A stretch of DNA of 64,000 nt from Oligoflexus tunisiensis (GCF_001748245.1 NZ_BDFO01000001.1:2155345-2219344), one strand, 5' to 3'. Counted from the first letter of the stretch, positions 8,035-17,242 are shown. Notes: generated by a model not told the origin, from the sequence alone. Translations and numbers: made by a program.

Positions 8035-10065
8035 ATGAAGCTCATGAGGCCTGGATGCTCGTTCGCACTTTTGCTGGTGTCCATCACGCTTGTTCAAAGC
8101 TGCGGAAAGAAGCCCGAATACGAAGGAAGCTATCGAGGCTCAACGAGCGTGACCAAGGCTGCCGCCGAAGCTCCTGATGTTCCCAAAAACATGGACTCTG
8201 TACCCGAGTCACCGAAGTTCGACTTCGGTTCGATAAGAATCAAAAGCGATCTTTATGTGGCTATGGACCCACTCAAATTAGGCCCTTATCAGGGTTATGA
8301 TACGCTTGAATATGCACTCCCAGCTGCTGCGGATACGAATGTCATGCCCGATGGAACCCTTGTCGATGTCCGGGGCATCGCGTATCTTCCCAAGTCGAAT
8401 GATCCCAATGAAAAGTTTCCGACCATTATCGTCTTTACCGGTAATCATAGCGGCTGCGGCATCCTCCCTGCCGATCCGAATGATCCGCGAGTGGACATTA
8501 ACAACGACTTCCGACTCACAGGAGCCTGCCCCGCAGGTATGATCGAGGCTCCTAGCCATAAAGGTTATGAGTACCTGGCGAATGTCCTGACAAGCTATGG
8601 TTACGCTGTGATCTCGGTCAATCCCAATCGCGGCATCCAAGGCATTAATAACTTCAACAGCCCGATCGATCCTTCTTATATTTTGGCCCGAGCGGCTCTG
8701 CTGAGAAAGCATATCACCTATCTCAAAAGCGGCTTTGCACGCGCGAATTCCCTGGACCTTCAACAGCTCGGTCTTCTGGGACACTCGAGGGGAGGCGACA
8801 CCATGCGCGCTTTCTATAATACTTACAAAGAGCCTGGCGAATTCCAGGTTCGGGCCATCTATGAGCTGGCACCAATCGATAGCGGGTCCGGCAAATCGTT
8901 TGATGCTCCAGGAGTCCCGTGGGGCGTCATGATTGGAGCCTGTGACGGTGATGTCACAGCGTTCCAGGGCATCCATCCCTACCGAAGGATGTGGGCTCAG
9001 AAATCCAGCACGTCCATGATTTCCATTGTGACTCTGACAGGAGCCAACCATAACTACTTCAACACCGAGTGGCAGACGACCGATGCCAGGATCTGTGAAG
9101 GCGATCAACAGGAACTCTGGGATTACAAGGCGCCTTTGAGCACCGAAGGGGCTCTCTATCAAGCCACAGCCTTAAAAGGAGTGAAAGGCTCGGCGCGGCA
9201 AAGAACTGTGGCTCAGGCCTTTGTCACCGCCTTCTTTCGTGCGAATGTCGGAATCAAAAAGGATCCGTCGCTGAACAGACTGCTCGACTCCCGCTACGTC
9301 CTGCCTAAAAAATTGGCGGATATGGCGTTAATTCAAAGGGAGTTTTTGGATTTCGGCACGGGCTTGATTGTGGATGAAGTCTCGTCGGAGGGGTCTGTGG
9401 GCTCTGATTATAATGAGTATGATATTTTTACCAAGGGACTCGTCAGAAGTCTGACCGAAGTCAACTGGAACAGTCCAAATGAACAAACCTGGTATCAATC
9501 GAATGTTTGGGAACAGGGAAAGGATTTGTCTCAGGTCGCATCCATCAACATTCCGATCGCACGCCGGGAAATCTGCGATCCCGTGCTGGCTCAGGAGAAC
9601 TGCGGTCCCAGCCAGGCGATGGACTTTTCCCTGCAACTGGTCGATGTGGATGGGAATCTATCCATGCCCTTCAAGGCAGGACAGTTTGCGCCTCTGCGAA
9701 ATATCGTGAATCGCAACACGGATCCCTTCAATACCTATATACCTCTCCTGTTTGATACGATCAGTCTGCCGGTTCAGGAGATGGTTGGCAAATTGCCCGA
9801 CGTCAATGGGAAGCCTTTTCCTTTGGATCAAGTCATGGGCGTGCGCTTCGTCTTCAACCAAAGCAAAGGCGGTCGCCTTTATGTTTCGAAACGATGGGCC
9901 TTGGAGCAAAGCAAAACCGAATACCCTGCGGCCCAGGCAGCCTCCTTGGCCTTATGGACAAAGGAAAGCCCCAATCGAATCACAAGGAGCCAGCCTATTC
10001 AGCCGGCAGGGGTGAGCCCGCAGGATTGGGCACGGCTTAAGTCTGCTTCGTCAGTTCGAAGGTAA
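8035..10065 (+). CDS. Lipoprotein alpha/beta hydrolase
   Basis: The protein has 676 residues starting MKLMRPGCSFALLLVSITLV with lipobox-like VQSC at residues 20-23. GGAAAGG about ten bases upstream supports this ATG rather than upstream in-frame starts. The hydrolase core carries the nucleophile elbow GHSRGG (Ser251) after a glycine-rich oxyanion region (VFTGNHSGCGI). It also has an acidic segment GACDGDV and a late histidine (GANHNYFN), as in chlorophyllase- or dienelactone-hydrolase-like lipases and esterases. The C-terminal third (about 430-676) is an extra beta-rich region without a recognised name. It probably acts on an ester substrate at the outer membrane; the substrate is unknown. 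Confidence 0.8.
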   Translation: MKLMRPGCSFALLLVSITLVQSCGKKPEYEGSYRGSTSVTKAAAEAPDVPKNMDSVPESPKFDFGSIRIKSDLYVAMDPLKLGPYQGYDTLEYALPAAADTNVMPDGTLVDVRGIAYLPKSNDPNEKFPTIIVFTGNHSGCGILPADPNDPRVDINNDFRLTGACPAGMIEAPSHKGYEYLANVLTSYGYAVISVNPNRGIQGINNFNSPIDPSYILARAALLRKHITYLKSGFARANSLDLQQLGLLGHSRGGDTMRAFYNTYKEPGEFQVRAIYELAPIDSGSGKSFDAPGVPWGVMIGACDGDVTAFQGIHPYRRMWAQKSSTSMISIVTLTGANHNYFNTEWQTTDARICEGDQQELWDYKAPLSTEGALYQATALKGVKGSARQRTVAQAFVTAFFRANVGIKKDPSLNRLLDSRYVLPKKLADMALIQREFLDFGTGLIVDEVSSEGSVGSDYNEYDIFTKGLVRSLTEVNWNSPNEQTWYQSNVWEQGKDLSQVASINIPIARREICDPVLAQENCGPSQAMDFSLQLVDVDGNLSMPFKAGQFAPLRNIVNRNTDPFNTYIPLLFDTISLPVQEMVGKLPDVNGKPFPLDQVMGVRFVFNQSKGGRLYVSKRWALEQSKTEYPAAQAASLALWTKESPNRITRSQPIQPAGVSPQDWARLKSASSVRR

Positions 10066-10084
10066 CTTGCGGCCCTTGATTCAT

Positions 10085-10621
10085 TCAGCGAGCCGCTGGA
10101 CCCGGTGCCGGAACATTGGATTCCGGCAGTGCTGCGACGCGGTACTCACGCGGGATCAAGCGGCTCACTGTTGAGTCTGCGCCTGCATAGACTTTAAGCT
10201 GGCCACCTTCCATAGGCATCATCACATATTCCTCGATCAGCTGCTTATGAACCAGCCTCCGCACATGGAAACGGTCCGGCATCTCAACCAGGCGCTGGAC
10301 CAGCCATTCCTCGCCGTCCTTCACCCCGGGAAAGCGGTGCTCCTTGAAGTCAATGGACGATGTCTTGACCAAAGGGTCCTTGAACGGGGCAAAACCGAAG
10401 AAGAATTCCAACATGGAGAGCGGTATATCGATAAGGATGGCACCCAGATGGACGGGAAACATCAGAAGAACGACAACTCCCGTGCAAAGGCGCTCGAAAA
10501 AGGTTTTCCGTCCGCAGATATCGGATGACCATTGAGTGAATTTGCGGCTGAGGGGCTGATAAAGACAGGAACTGAGCAGCAAAGGGGCCAAAAGAAGAAT
10601 CAGGATTCGTGGCTTTTTCAT
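10085..10621 (-). CDS. Small lipoprotein with hydrophobic segment
   Basis: The protein has 178 residues with signal MKKPRILILLLAPLLLSSC (Cys19). A second hydrophobic stretch (about 46-75, VVVLLMFPVHLGAILIDIPL) resembles YceK/YidQ-type small lipoproteins, where an IDIP-like motif follows the lipobox; this similarity is weak. The C-terminal half is polar, with HVRRLVHKQLIEEYVMMP. AGGA nine bases upstream supports the start. It converges on the hydrolase gene with a 19-base gap. Role unknown. Confidence 0.7.
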   Translation of the reverse strand: MKKPRILILLLAPLLLSSCLYQPLSRKFTQWSSDICGRKTFFERLCTGVVVLLMFPVHLGAILIDIPLSMLEFFFGFAPFKDPLVKTSSIDFKEHRFPGVKDGEEWLVQRLVEMPDRFHVRRLVHKQLIEEYVMMPMEGGQLKVYAGADSTVSRLIPREYRVAALPESNVPAPGPAAR

Positions 10622-10745
10622 TCTAATATCCTAAGAAAGAGTCATGCAACGTAGGACCTGGTTTAGCCAACAGCGGCCGAATAGGCCGTCCAGCTTATCC
10701 TTTTTTTTCGGCGAACCTTGGTTTGAGCTGAAATCAATTGAGGGG

Positions 10746-10763
10746 TCTGACCGAAAAGTCAGA
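10746..10763 (-). terminator. Hairpin after the serine protease gene
   Basis: TCTGAC (10746-10751) and GTCAGA (10758-10763) form a perfect six-base stem with a CGAAAA loop, three bases past the protease stop. There is no T-run, so it is a weak terminator candidate or an mRNA 3' stabiliser. Confidence 0.35.
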
Positions 10764-10765
10764 AT

Positions 10766-11833
10766 TTAGGGGTGCTTTAAGGCTCTCAGTCTCTTCTGAA
10801 CGAACCCATATCGATCGCCATCCTGAGATTCCAATTGCGCTAATATCGCCTTCCGGTGGTGTTCCTGTAACGTCTTATCCTGAGTCTTGACATACTGGTT
10901 CAATGCCGCCAGCAGCCAGGTATCAGAAAACGACCCGTCCCAGGAAAATGCTGGCGCTTGATCCGACCACTCGTCCCAGAATATGGAATTGTCCTGAAGA
11001 AAGAGCTCCCATTCATCAGCATTCCCCGCCAGAGCCATAAAACGCTTCGTCAGCAGCTCCCCTTCCACCTTGAAACAATCCCCGTTGGCAGCCCTGCAGG
11101 AAAGAACAGCCTGAATCTCATCCCCGCCCATAACATAGGACTCACCAAAATAAGCGTCTTCATAGCCCAGGAGATCCGCGATGATAAACGCTGGAGCAAG
11201 GAGCGCATTGGTTTCCGTGCCCGAGGACAGAATACCGTATAAGGCACCCTTCGCATCAAACAAGGGGCTTCCGCTGTAGCCCGAGCGATTGTTAACCGTC
11301 AAAAGTTTCCCCAGTGAGGAGAGGCGTTTGAATTCAGCTCGTTTGAGCCATCGTTCGTCCCGGTTCGCCAAGGGAACCAGGTAGGATTCCTTGTTCTCGT
11401 GAGCCCAGTGAATTTCAGAAACAGCCTGGGACGCGTCGGGGCTTGAATGCAAGGCACAGATATCCAGCCAACGCGAGCAGTGGATTTTATGGATCAGCAT
11501 CACGAATGTTCGAAAGTGGAATCCGGAATCCACGACCTTGAACGCAAGATCCTGGCAATCCAGAGTCGGGCATTCCGCATGGATCACATGAGCCGCGGTA
11601 AGCAGCAATTCCTGAGATGCTGTCATAAACCCACGACCCAGATGTGTTCCCTTCAGATTGAAAATATGAACAGTCGCTTTTTCCAGATCTGTCATCGTTT
11701 GCGCGTCGATGGATGGAGAGACAAGATCCGTATCAGGATCCAGCTGAATTCTTAAGAATTTGCCCGCTAATATAAGGATCAACATTGCCAGGAATGCCGT
11801 GGATGCAAGAGCGATGGAGCTGCGAGTCTTCAC
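10766..11833 (-). CDS. Membrane-anchored trypsin-like serine protease (S1/V8-type)
   Basis: The best start is GTG 11831-11833 with AAGGA five bases upstream. It gives 355 residues beginning MKTRSSIALASTAFLAMLIL, a signal anchor. An in-frame ATG at 11899 lacks a ribosome binding site. The catalytic triad is visible: His82 in LLTAAH, Asp124 in WLDICAL and Ser187 in GYSGSP, so an active chymotrypsin-fold protease of the Glu-endopeptidase/V8 style is likely. About 100 residues beyond the protease domain (FLQDNSIFWDEWSDQ onward) are unassigned. It probably acts in the periplasm. Substrates are unknown. Confidence 0.8.
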   Translation of the reverse strand: MKTRSSIALASTAFLAMLILILAGKFLRIQLDPDTDLVSPSIDAQTMTDLEKATVHIFNLKGTHLGRGFMTASQELLLTAAHVIHAECPTLDCQDLAFKVVDSGFHFRTFVMLIHKIHCSRWLDICALHSSPDASQAVSEIHWAHENKESYLVPLANRDERWLKRAEFKRLSSLGKLLTVNNRSGYSGSPLFDAKGALYGILSSGTETNALLAPAFIIADLLGYEDAYFGESYVMGGDEIQAVLSCRAANGDCFKVEGELLTKRFMALAGNADEWELFLQDNSIFWDEWSDQAPAFSWDGSFSDTWLLAALNQYVKTQDKTLQEHHRKAILAQLESQDGDRYGFVQKRLRALKHP

Positions 11834-12359
11834 AAAAATCCTTATGGTCTGATAGACAGACTTATCGGTTCCTCTTCTTAAAATCCCGTGAGGCGTCATG
11901 GATCTTTTGCACCGATTTCCATAGTCTTATCAGTCCATTACCCATGCTTCGGAAAAGGTAAGAATTCCCGAATGATCCCTTGGACAGACTCGGCCAAACC
12001 AAATTGCAGACCTGTCTCAGAATTCTACCCCTAGTAACATTTGTTATCCTTGTTGGCGCATATAGCCAAGCGCTTCCCTTTCGTGGCTTTGCGTCGTATC
12101 ATGCTTCGATTGTCAAGGTTCTCAACTTTTCCCCATGCTTTGGGAAAAGGAGATAAGGCGTGTGCGAGCCGCTGGAGCTTCAGAAGTCCTGTAAGGGCAG
12201 AACGCATTAAACCTCGAAAAAAATGCGGCTTTCCCCATCTTTCTGTGCCCACCGCATGTGGGTGTAAACTCATCACGGCATTGTAGATTTACTTTACAAT
12301 ACCTTCCTTTCAGCCTATGACCAAATAAGGCCCGACTTGATTCGGCAGACGTTGAAGAA
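11834..12359. other. Intergenic region with two related repeats
   Basis: No coding frame here is convincing. A short element occurs twice: CCCATGCTTCGGAAAAGG near 11941-11958 and CCCATGCTTTGGGAAAAGG near 12132-12150, followed by TAAG and AGATAAG. Close to the next gene, ATTGTA (12280-12285) and TACAAT (12295-12300) form an inverted pair. The region probably holds divergent promoters, but no hexamer pair is strong. Confidence 0.4.
12126..12149. repeat. Perfect 8-bp inverted repeat
   Basis: CTTTTCCC (12126-12133) and GGGAAAAG (12142-12149) flank the loop CATGCTTT. The core is a near-copy of a sequence about 190 bases upstream. There is no T-run after it, which favours a protein-binding site over a terminator. 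Confidence 0.4.
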
Positions 12360-13526
12360 GTGAGCCAAAAAATGAGCGCGTTTTCGACTTTTCAGCTGAA
12401 GTGGTTAACTGGACTTCTGGGTGATGATAACCTTTTGGTCCGGAGAGCTGCGGCTGAAACGATTGGAGAGTCATCGATACAGGACGCTGATCTGACACTG
12501 GGTGTCATTGCCCGCCTCGGCGAGCGTGGCTTGGCCAGTTCGGGTTGGCAACGGCGTGATTTGGAACATCTTGCGCTGGATGCCGCGACCCTGGACCCCT
12601 GCCTGGAAATGGCTCGTTCCATGGAATCCGATCGCCATAAATTGGCCCTGGATCTTATTTTATTGCATCCCCCATCCCTGCTCCTGCCGATTGAAAAATC
12701 GCTGCTCAGGCTGCCGGATTTAACGCGTATTGAGCATGAACTGATCAAGGAGGCGATTGGTTTTTATCGCGCCTCCTCGGATAGTCTCTGGGAAAAGCTC
12801 CGGAGCATGTCCGTGGCTCTCACAAAATATCCCATGTTTCCAAGGCGCATTAAGGAAACGGTGAAAGCGCTGGCGCGTGAAGTCGCGCGGCGGCCGTATC
12901 CGCAAAATCCCGAACTGAAAAATATTCTCACCGATGATTCCAATCCCTGGCTCAAAGCCTTGGCCTGTATGATCCTTTCGCAGCGTAACTGTCGGGATGC
13001 GGGGCCTTTGATTTTGCAAACTCTGGTGAAGAGTGATCTCGCGGAATTGAATGAATTCGCCGAGGAAGCGCTGGTCCGTTTGCAGGACGAAGCCATCATC
13101 GAGCAGGTGATCGATGAATTCCCGCGCCGGAATCATGAATATCGCCTCGTCACCAATTCCCTCTTCTATCGCATGCCCTTCAAGAGGTCTCTGCAACATG
13201 CCGCGCGTCTTGCCGATGGTGAAGACGAGAACGTGGCCTATGGACTGCTCCTGACCTACTGCCGGGCGTTTGACCGTCATGGACTCGAACGCAACTATGC
13301 GATCGCGCGGTCGATGCCGGATTCCAGTGAGCTGGCCTTCCTCGGTGTGGAGTCGCTTGGTTATGCGACCGCGCTCGGGATTGAGTTGCCGGATCGCGCC
13401 CACTGGCTGGCTGAAGCCGAGCAGGTGGGTCTTCTGGATGAGGATGAGGAAACGGAAGAGGTCATTCCCATCAAGATGCATGGCACGTTCAAGTATGACG
13501 GCCACGCGTCCAATTCCCAGGCCTGA
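12360..13526 (+). CDS. HEAT-like repeat protein
   Basis: The protein has 388 residues (GTG start; an ATG at 12372 is an alternative, and neither has a good ribosome binding site). It has no signal peptide. The N-terminal part reads like HEAT repeats: GDDNLLVRRAAAETIGE at about 22-38, and ILTDDSNPWLKALACMILSQ at about 194-213, with helical pairs between. The C-terminus is acidic (DEDEETEEVIP). It is probably a cytoplasmic alpha-solenoid scaffold. It converges on the TPR gene with a seven-base gap. Specific function unknown. Confidence 0.7.
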   Translation: MSQKMSAFSTFQLKWLTGLLGDDNLLVRRAAAETIGESSIQDADLTLGVIARLGERGLASSGWQRRDLEHLALDAATLDPCLEMARSMESDRHKLALDLILLHPPSLLLPIEKSLLRLPDLTRIEHELIKEAIGFYRASSDSLWEKLRSMSVALTKYPMFPRRIKETVKALAREVARRPYPQNPELKNILTDDSNPWLKALACMILSQRNCRDAGPLILQTLVKSDLAELNEFAEEALVRLQDEAIIEQVIDEFPRRNHEYRLVTNSLFYRMPFKRSLQHAARLADGEDENVAYGLLLTYCRAFDRHGLERNYAIARSMPDSSELAFLGVESLGYATALGIELPDRAHWLAEAEQVGLLDEDEETEEVIPIKMHGTFKYDGHASNSQA

Positions 13527-13533
13527 ACCCCTT

Positions 13534-15234
13534 TCAAAGCTTTCTTTCTCTGGCTTTGCCGGAAGGCGGAGCCGCTTGCAGCTCCAGAATTCGGGCATTG
13601 ATGTTATCGCGAATCTCCGGCGGCGGATTGTGCTGCAGAGCTGATCGGTAGTTCTCCAGCGCCTCCTTCCGCTTCTTCAGACGATCATACGTCGAGCCAA
13701 GGTTATAGTACGTGGACCAGACGTTGGGCTGGGCCGTCAGCACCTTGAGATAAGCCTCCAGAGCATCGTCCAGTCGATTGAGCTCCACATAACAGCTCGC
13801 TTCCATTTGCAGGAGCTGCGTGTTGTAACGCGGAAGAATGCCAGAACCTTCCTCAACCGTTTGAATAACCTCCGGACATTGACCGGCGCGGGAATAGGCA
13901 CGGATCAAACGCAGCCAAAGATTGGGATCCGTAGGCGCATGGCGCAGCCGGGCACGGTACACGGCCGGCAGAAGATGGGAAAGGTCCTGCTTTTCCAGGC
14001 TCTCGATGGCCATATCCAGGCCACCGGACGCGAGGATCCCGCCGACCTGCATCTTGCGCGCGTAATAGTCGAGTCCGCCGCCGATTTTCTGCACGGAATC
14101 AATCCAGGCCAGGAAGAGATAAAATTCCAGGCTGTGCGGGTAGCTGTTCACCAGAGAGATGACGCTGAAAAACAAGGCTTCCGCGTGACCCTTGGGCAGC
14201 CCCTCCTCAAGGTTGCGGAAGATCTTGAACGTTCCTTCCTCGAGGTTGAAGCGCTGCACCTTGTACACTTTTTGGGCGAGACGCGCACTCATCAGACCCA
14301 GCTCCTGACAGGCGAGATCAAAGCGGAAACTTTTCAGGCAGCCGTTGGCCAGGTCCAGCGCCGCATCCGGTTTCTTTTGCAGCTGCAGGCGACCCAGGTG
14401 ATAGCTGAGGTAGGGCGCCGGCACCCGTCTGCTTTTGAGGGATTCCTGGAGCAGCATGCTCGCGGCTTCCGTTTGACCCTGAATTTCAAAGCAGAGTGCC
14501 TTATAAAGCAGCAAAGGGGACGTGTTCGGCAGCACCTGCTGGGCATCGACAAAGATGGTATGAACACGCGGGCAGTCACCACGCTGCATGGCCAGGGCTG
14601 CATTCAATTGAAAGACGGAACTGTTGCTCGGAAAGAGGCGGAACATTTCCTCAACCTGGGCTTCCAGGTTCGGATCGATGGCCGTGCTGCGGTTCACCAG
14701 CTCGCGAAATGCAGACAATTTTTTTGCACTGGCCAGGGCCCGCATGTCATCCGTCGCATAAGGAGTCGGCTCGGAGAACGCCACGTCTTCCAAAAACGAT
14801 TGGCGACGACAGACCGCGGCATCATTGGTTTTTGCCTGATACCAGGCGCAGATGCTCGGCATTTTGCTGACACGTGCAGCCGGCAGTACCTTGTCGAGCG
14901 ATTTCCATTCGGGATCGGTGTGACTGTGAAGCTTGGCAAGGTTGGCCTCGATGGTCGCCTTTTCTCCGGCTTTCAACCAGAAGCGCAGGCGTCGCATCCC
15001 GTAGCCAGGGGCCGTGACGGTGACTTCATTCAGTCCGATTTTCCCACGTTTGGGTTTGCCGACAGGTTCCCCGATAATGCCATCACGCACGATGGCAGCA
15101 TCCTTGATGGGAATCGAGAGGGTATATTCCGCGTGATGGGTCTGTGGTTTTTCTGCAGCCGCAAGACCTTGTGCCCCAAAAGGGGCAAGGGCCAGCGCCA
15201 GGAAAAGCTGTCTCGTATGGTTCGTCCAGTTCAT
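13534..15234 (-). CDS. Exported TPR protein
   Basis: The protein has 566 residues from ATG 15232-15234, beginning MNWTNHTRQLFLALALAPFG with a Sec-type signal ending near GLAAA. A PEGA-like beta segment follows (about 30-95, with YGMRRLRFWLKAGEKATIEANL), then helical TPR arrays. The clearest are near the end: LEAYLKVLTAQPNVWSTYYN and ALENYRSALQHNPPPEIRDN. An in-frame upstream extension to 15438 exists, but it is the decayed cheW copy and not part of this protein. The ATG and first codons arose inside the cheW remnant. It is probably a periplasmic or outer-membrane assembly factor; partner unknown. Confidence 0.75.
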   Translation of the reverse strand: MNWTNHTRQLFLALALAPFGAQGLAAAEKPQTHHAEYTLSIPIKDAAIVRDGIIGEPVGKPKRGKIGLNEVTVTAPGYGMRRLRFWLKAGEKATIEANLAKLHSHTDPEWKSLDKVLPAARVSKMPSICAWYQAKTNDAAVCRRQSFLEDVAFSEPTPYATDDMRALASAKKLSAFRELVNRSTAIDPNLEAQVEEMFRLFPSNSSVFQLNAALAMQRGDCPRVHTIFVDAQQVLPNTSPLLLYKALCFEIQGQTEAASMLLQESLKSRRVPAPYLSYHLGRLQLQKKPDAALDLANGCLKSFRFDLACQELGLMSARLAQKVYKVQRFNLEEGTFKIFRNLEEGLPKGHAEALFFSVISLVNSYPHSLEFYLFLAWIDSVQKIGGGLDYYARKMQVGGILASGGLDMAIESLEKQDLSHLLPAVYRARLRHAPTDPNLWLRLIRAYSRAGQCPEVIQTVEEGSGILPRYNTQLLQMEASCYVELNRLDDALEAYLKVLTAQPNVWSTYYNLGSTYDRLKKRKEALENYRSALQHNPPPEIRDNINARILELQAAPPSGKARERKL

Positions 15235-15478
15235 TATGTGCCTGATCATCAATCCCGGTTTTCGCACGAACCCTGCCTTCGCACAGTGCCGACGCGCAAA
15301 GGGCCAGTCCATCATCTTGCGGAAGTTGATTGCGGGCTGGATTGTGCCCCGCAAATTGATTACGCCTTCCATAAAGCGCGGCGCCCGCGGGACGAAGGTC
15401 ATTTGGTTCAGGTTCATAATTTCATTTGTGACCCCCAATGGGCAAGAGAAACTCTTCCTGGCAGAGGCCTTCCTGCCT
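15225..15478 (-). pseudogene. Decayed second copy of cheW
   Basis: On the minus strand, EEFLLPI (one frame) is followed after a frameshift by VTNEIMNLNQMTFVPRAPRF and EGVINLRGTIQPAINFRKMM, nearly identical to residues of the intact cheW at 16673-17233. The sequence then jumps over roughly 80 codons to AKTGIDDQAHNELDE in another frame, matching the intact C-terminus AETGIDYQRDELDDQ also at base level. So the copy has a frameshift, a large internal deletion and a second frame change. It lies immediately upstream of the TPR gene and overlaps its start codon. Tandem duplication followed by decay is the likely origin. Confidence 0.8.
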
Positions 15479-15562
15479 TCCGCGAGACTATTTATGTAAT
15501 AATGGCATTTCCAGCGGGCCCGGCAGAAGCCGGGACCTTGTCACGCCCGCCAGATCATCCCA

Positions 15563-15814
15563 TTATGCCATAATAATGGGTGGCCCCGGATCAGGGGTTG
15601 TCGGGTCAGGAATCGGATGCGGGTGCGGAAATGGGGGTGGCGCCTCCGGGGGAGCCGGAACGATCGGCGGCACGTCCGCAGGGGGTTGATCCGGCTGAGG
15701 TGGCCGCGTCGGTGGCGGCGGAGACGGGGGTGGCGTTCGGGGTGGATTGGGATCCACCGGCGCCTGGTATCGTTCATCAATAGAGTCTAAATTGACTGGT
15801 TTTTGCGGATTCAT
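15563..15814 (-). CDS. Small proline-rich protein
   Basis: The protein has 83 residues from ATG 15812-15814, with GGAG six bases upstream (an ATG four codons earlier lacks this spacing). After MNPQKPVNLDSIDERYQAP the protein is mostly Pro, with PPP, PP-x-P and HPHPIPDP runs, and no hydrophobic segment. It is probably intrinsically disordered. The opposite strand is also open here because of the skewed composition, so coding is not certain. It lies between the barrel protein gene and the cheW remnant. Function unknown. Confidence 0.5.
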   Translation of the reverse strand: MNPQKPVNLDSIDERYQAPVDPNPPRTPPPSPPPPTRPPQPDQPPADVPPIVPAPPEAPPPFPHPHPIPDPTTPDPGPPIIMA

Positions 15815-15921
15815 AGTGAGCTCCATTTTTGCAGACCCACCGGGGGCTCAAGCAAAATCGGTTCCATCCTCTCCCGCCGGATCGCAGAGAGAGGAAGTCC
15901 TTGCCAAAATTTTCTGGCGCA

Positions 15922-16551
15922 TTACATCGCGTATGCAAGGGCAACGGAGTAATTCATCTGATCGAGGTCCAGGGTCCGGTCCAGAACGCGGCGATAACGA
16001 AGCTCGGCCACCACATCCATCGCGGTTTGCAGGCTGTAGTTCAAACCCGCACCGAAGTCGGCCCCCAATTCGCCCTCCACATCCTGCAGATCCTGATCGT
16101 ATTCGGACAGCACATCGGCAGGGTCCGTGCTGGCATCAAATCGATTGGTGCTCACCTGAAAGCGATGGGCGGCCAGACCAGCCAGAGCATAGGGCTTCAA
16201 ACCGGGAGCGAATTCAGGAAAGTGAAATTTGGCGTTGGCACCGACAATCACATTTTCCAGCTCCACCCGCTGCGCCGCGGAGGAATTGAATTCATCGGCC
16301 CAGTAATCGAGCGAGAGACCGACCGAGAGACTTTCGGAGGTGAACAGGTCGCCGAAGACTCCGAACTGGAACACATTCTCATCCGTCAGGTCCACGGCAG
16401 TTGACGAAAGGTTCACACCCGCCGACCAGTTCCGATCACCCATCGTCGGAGCTGTCTTGTAGGCTGGGCCCGTGGTGTCCTGGCTGAAGGCAGCATGCGA
16501 AAAAACAAGGCAGCCGGCCGAGATCAAGAGGGGTAGTGCGATTTTTTCCAT
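15922..16551 (-). CDS. Small outer-membrane beta-barrel protein
   Basis: The protein has 209 residues from ATG 16549-16551 with GGAGG eight bases upstream. The signal peptide MEKIALPLLISAGCLVFSHA ends near AFSQ. The mature protein alternates polar and hydrophobic residues with aromatic girdles (SVGLSLDYWADEFN, LKPYALAGLAAHRF, MDVVAELRYRRVLD, MNYSVALAYAM), as in OmpA/OmpW-type eight-stranded barrels. It ends on hydrophobic AYAM. It follows cheW by about 120 bases on the same strand, though co-transcription is unproven. It is probably a structural or small-solute porin. Confidence 0.75.
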   Translation of the reverse strand: MEKIALPLLISAGCLVFSHAAFSQDTTGPAYKTAPTMGDRNWSAGVNLSSTAVDLTDENVFQFGVFGDLFTSESLSVGLSLDYWADEFNSSAAQRVELENVIVGANAKFHFPEFAPGLKPYALAGLAAHRFQVSTNRFDASTDPADVLSEYDQDLQDVEGELGADFGAGLNYSLQTAMDVVAELRYRRVLDRTLDLDQMNYSVALAYAM

Positions 16552-16672
16552 AGTGAGTATCCTCCAAGAAAGTGGACAATAACCAGGAAAATGCAACTGC
16601 ACTCATCATGCCAGTGGCCTCAGTCACCATGGGTAGGAGTTGTTATTCGGGAGAAAATTTTGCGGTGTTACC

Positions 16673-17233
16673 CTACTGATCGTCCAATTCATCGCGCTGG
16701 TAATCGATCCCGGTTTCGGCCAGAACCTTGGCGATATCGATGACACCGTTAACCTGATTGCCTCGCTTGCTGATCGTTGAAATCAGTTCGGAACCGTTGC
16801 CACGGCTGGGCAGGGCCTGTTGCTGCAACTGGTCATCGCTCAGAGAGATAACGTAGGTGATCCCATCCACGATAAGACCCACCACGACGTCTTCGTAGTG
16901 CGTGACGATGATACGACTCTGCAAAGTCGGCTCTTCATTGGGAAGACCCATCATCTTGCGCAAATTGATGGCGGGCAGAATGGTGCCGCGCAGATTGATG
17001 ACACCTTCGATAAAGCGCGGCGCGCGCGGGACGAAGGTCAACTGATTCATCATGATGATTTCGTTGGTGACTTCGATCGGCAGAAGAAATTCCTCCTTGC
17101 CGAGCAAAAGGCCAATGAACTGTTTGACCGCCGTGAAATCCTGATTGTCCTTGCCCCCATCCAGGTCGCCACGAATGGCGAACATGCTGTGTTCAGAATC
17201 CAACATGTCAGGTGACAGACCAGGGATGTTCAT
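16673..17233 (-). CDS. cheW: Chemotaxis coupling protein CheW
   Basis: The protein has 186 residues with a well-placed AAGGAGG upstream of ATG 17231-17233. After a roughly 35-residue N-terminal extension, the CheW fold is clear: FIGLLLGKEEFLLPIEVTNE, FVPRAPRFIEGVINLRGTIL, PAINLRKMMGLP, then VVVGLIVDGITYVISL. CheW bridges receptors and the kinase CheA. It starts nine bases after the cheA stop, so they are co-transcribed. Slightly longer than usual because of the N-terminal extension. A decayed copy lies about 1.4 kb downstream. Confidence 0.92.
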   Translation of the reverse strand: MNIPGLSPDMLDSEHSMFAIRGDLDGGKDNQDFTAVKQFIGLLLGKEEFLLPIEVTNEIIMMNQLTFVPRAPRFIEGVINLRGTILPAINLRKMMGLPNEEPTLQSRIIVTHYEDVVVGLIVDGITYVISLSDDQLQQQALPSRGNGSELISTISKRGNQVNGVIDIAKVLAETGIDYQRDELDDQ

Positions 17234-17242
17234 GGGACCTCC

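Noticed and set aside
10674..10688. CGGCC/GGCCG hairpin as a terminator between the small lipoprotein and the protease gene
   Set aside because: It has a five-base stem, the plus-strand T-run is 12 bases away, and no plus-strand gene ends there.
15235..15438. N-terminal extension of the TPR gene
   Set aside because: The extra 68 residues are the decayed cheW sequence; the true start with a signal peptide is at 15234.
13807..15573. Plus-strand open frame of about 590 codons
   Set aside because: It lies antisense to the TPR gene, is rich in His/Gln/Arg as antisense frames are, and shows no domain.
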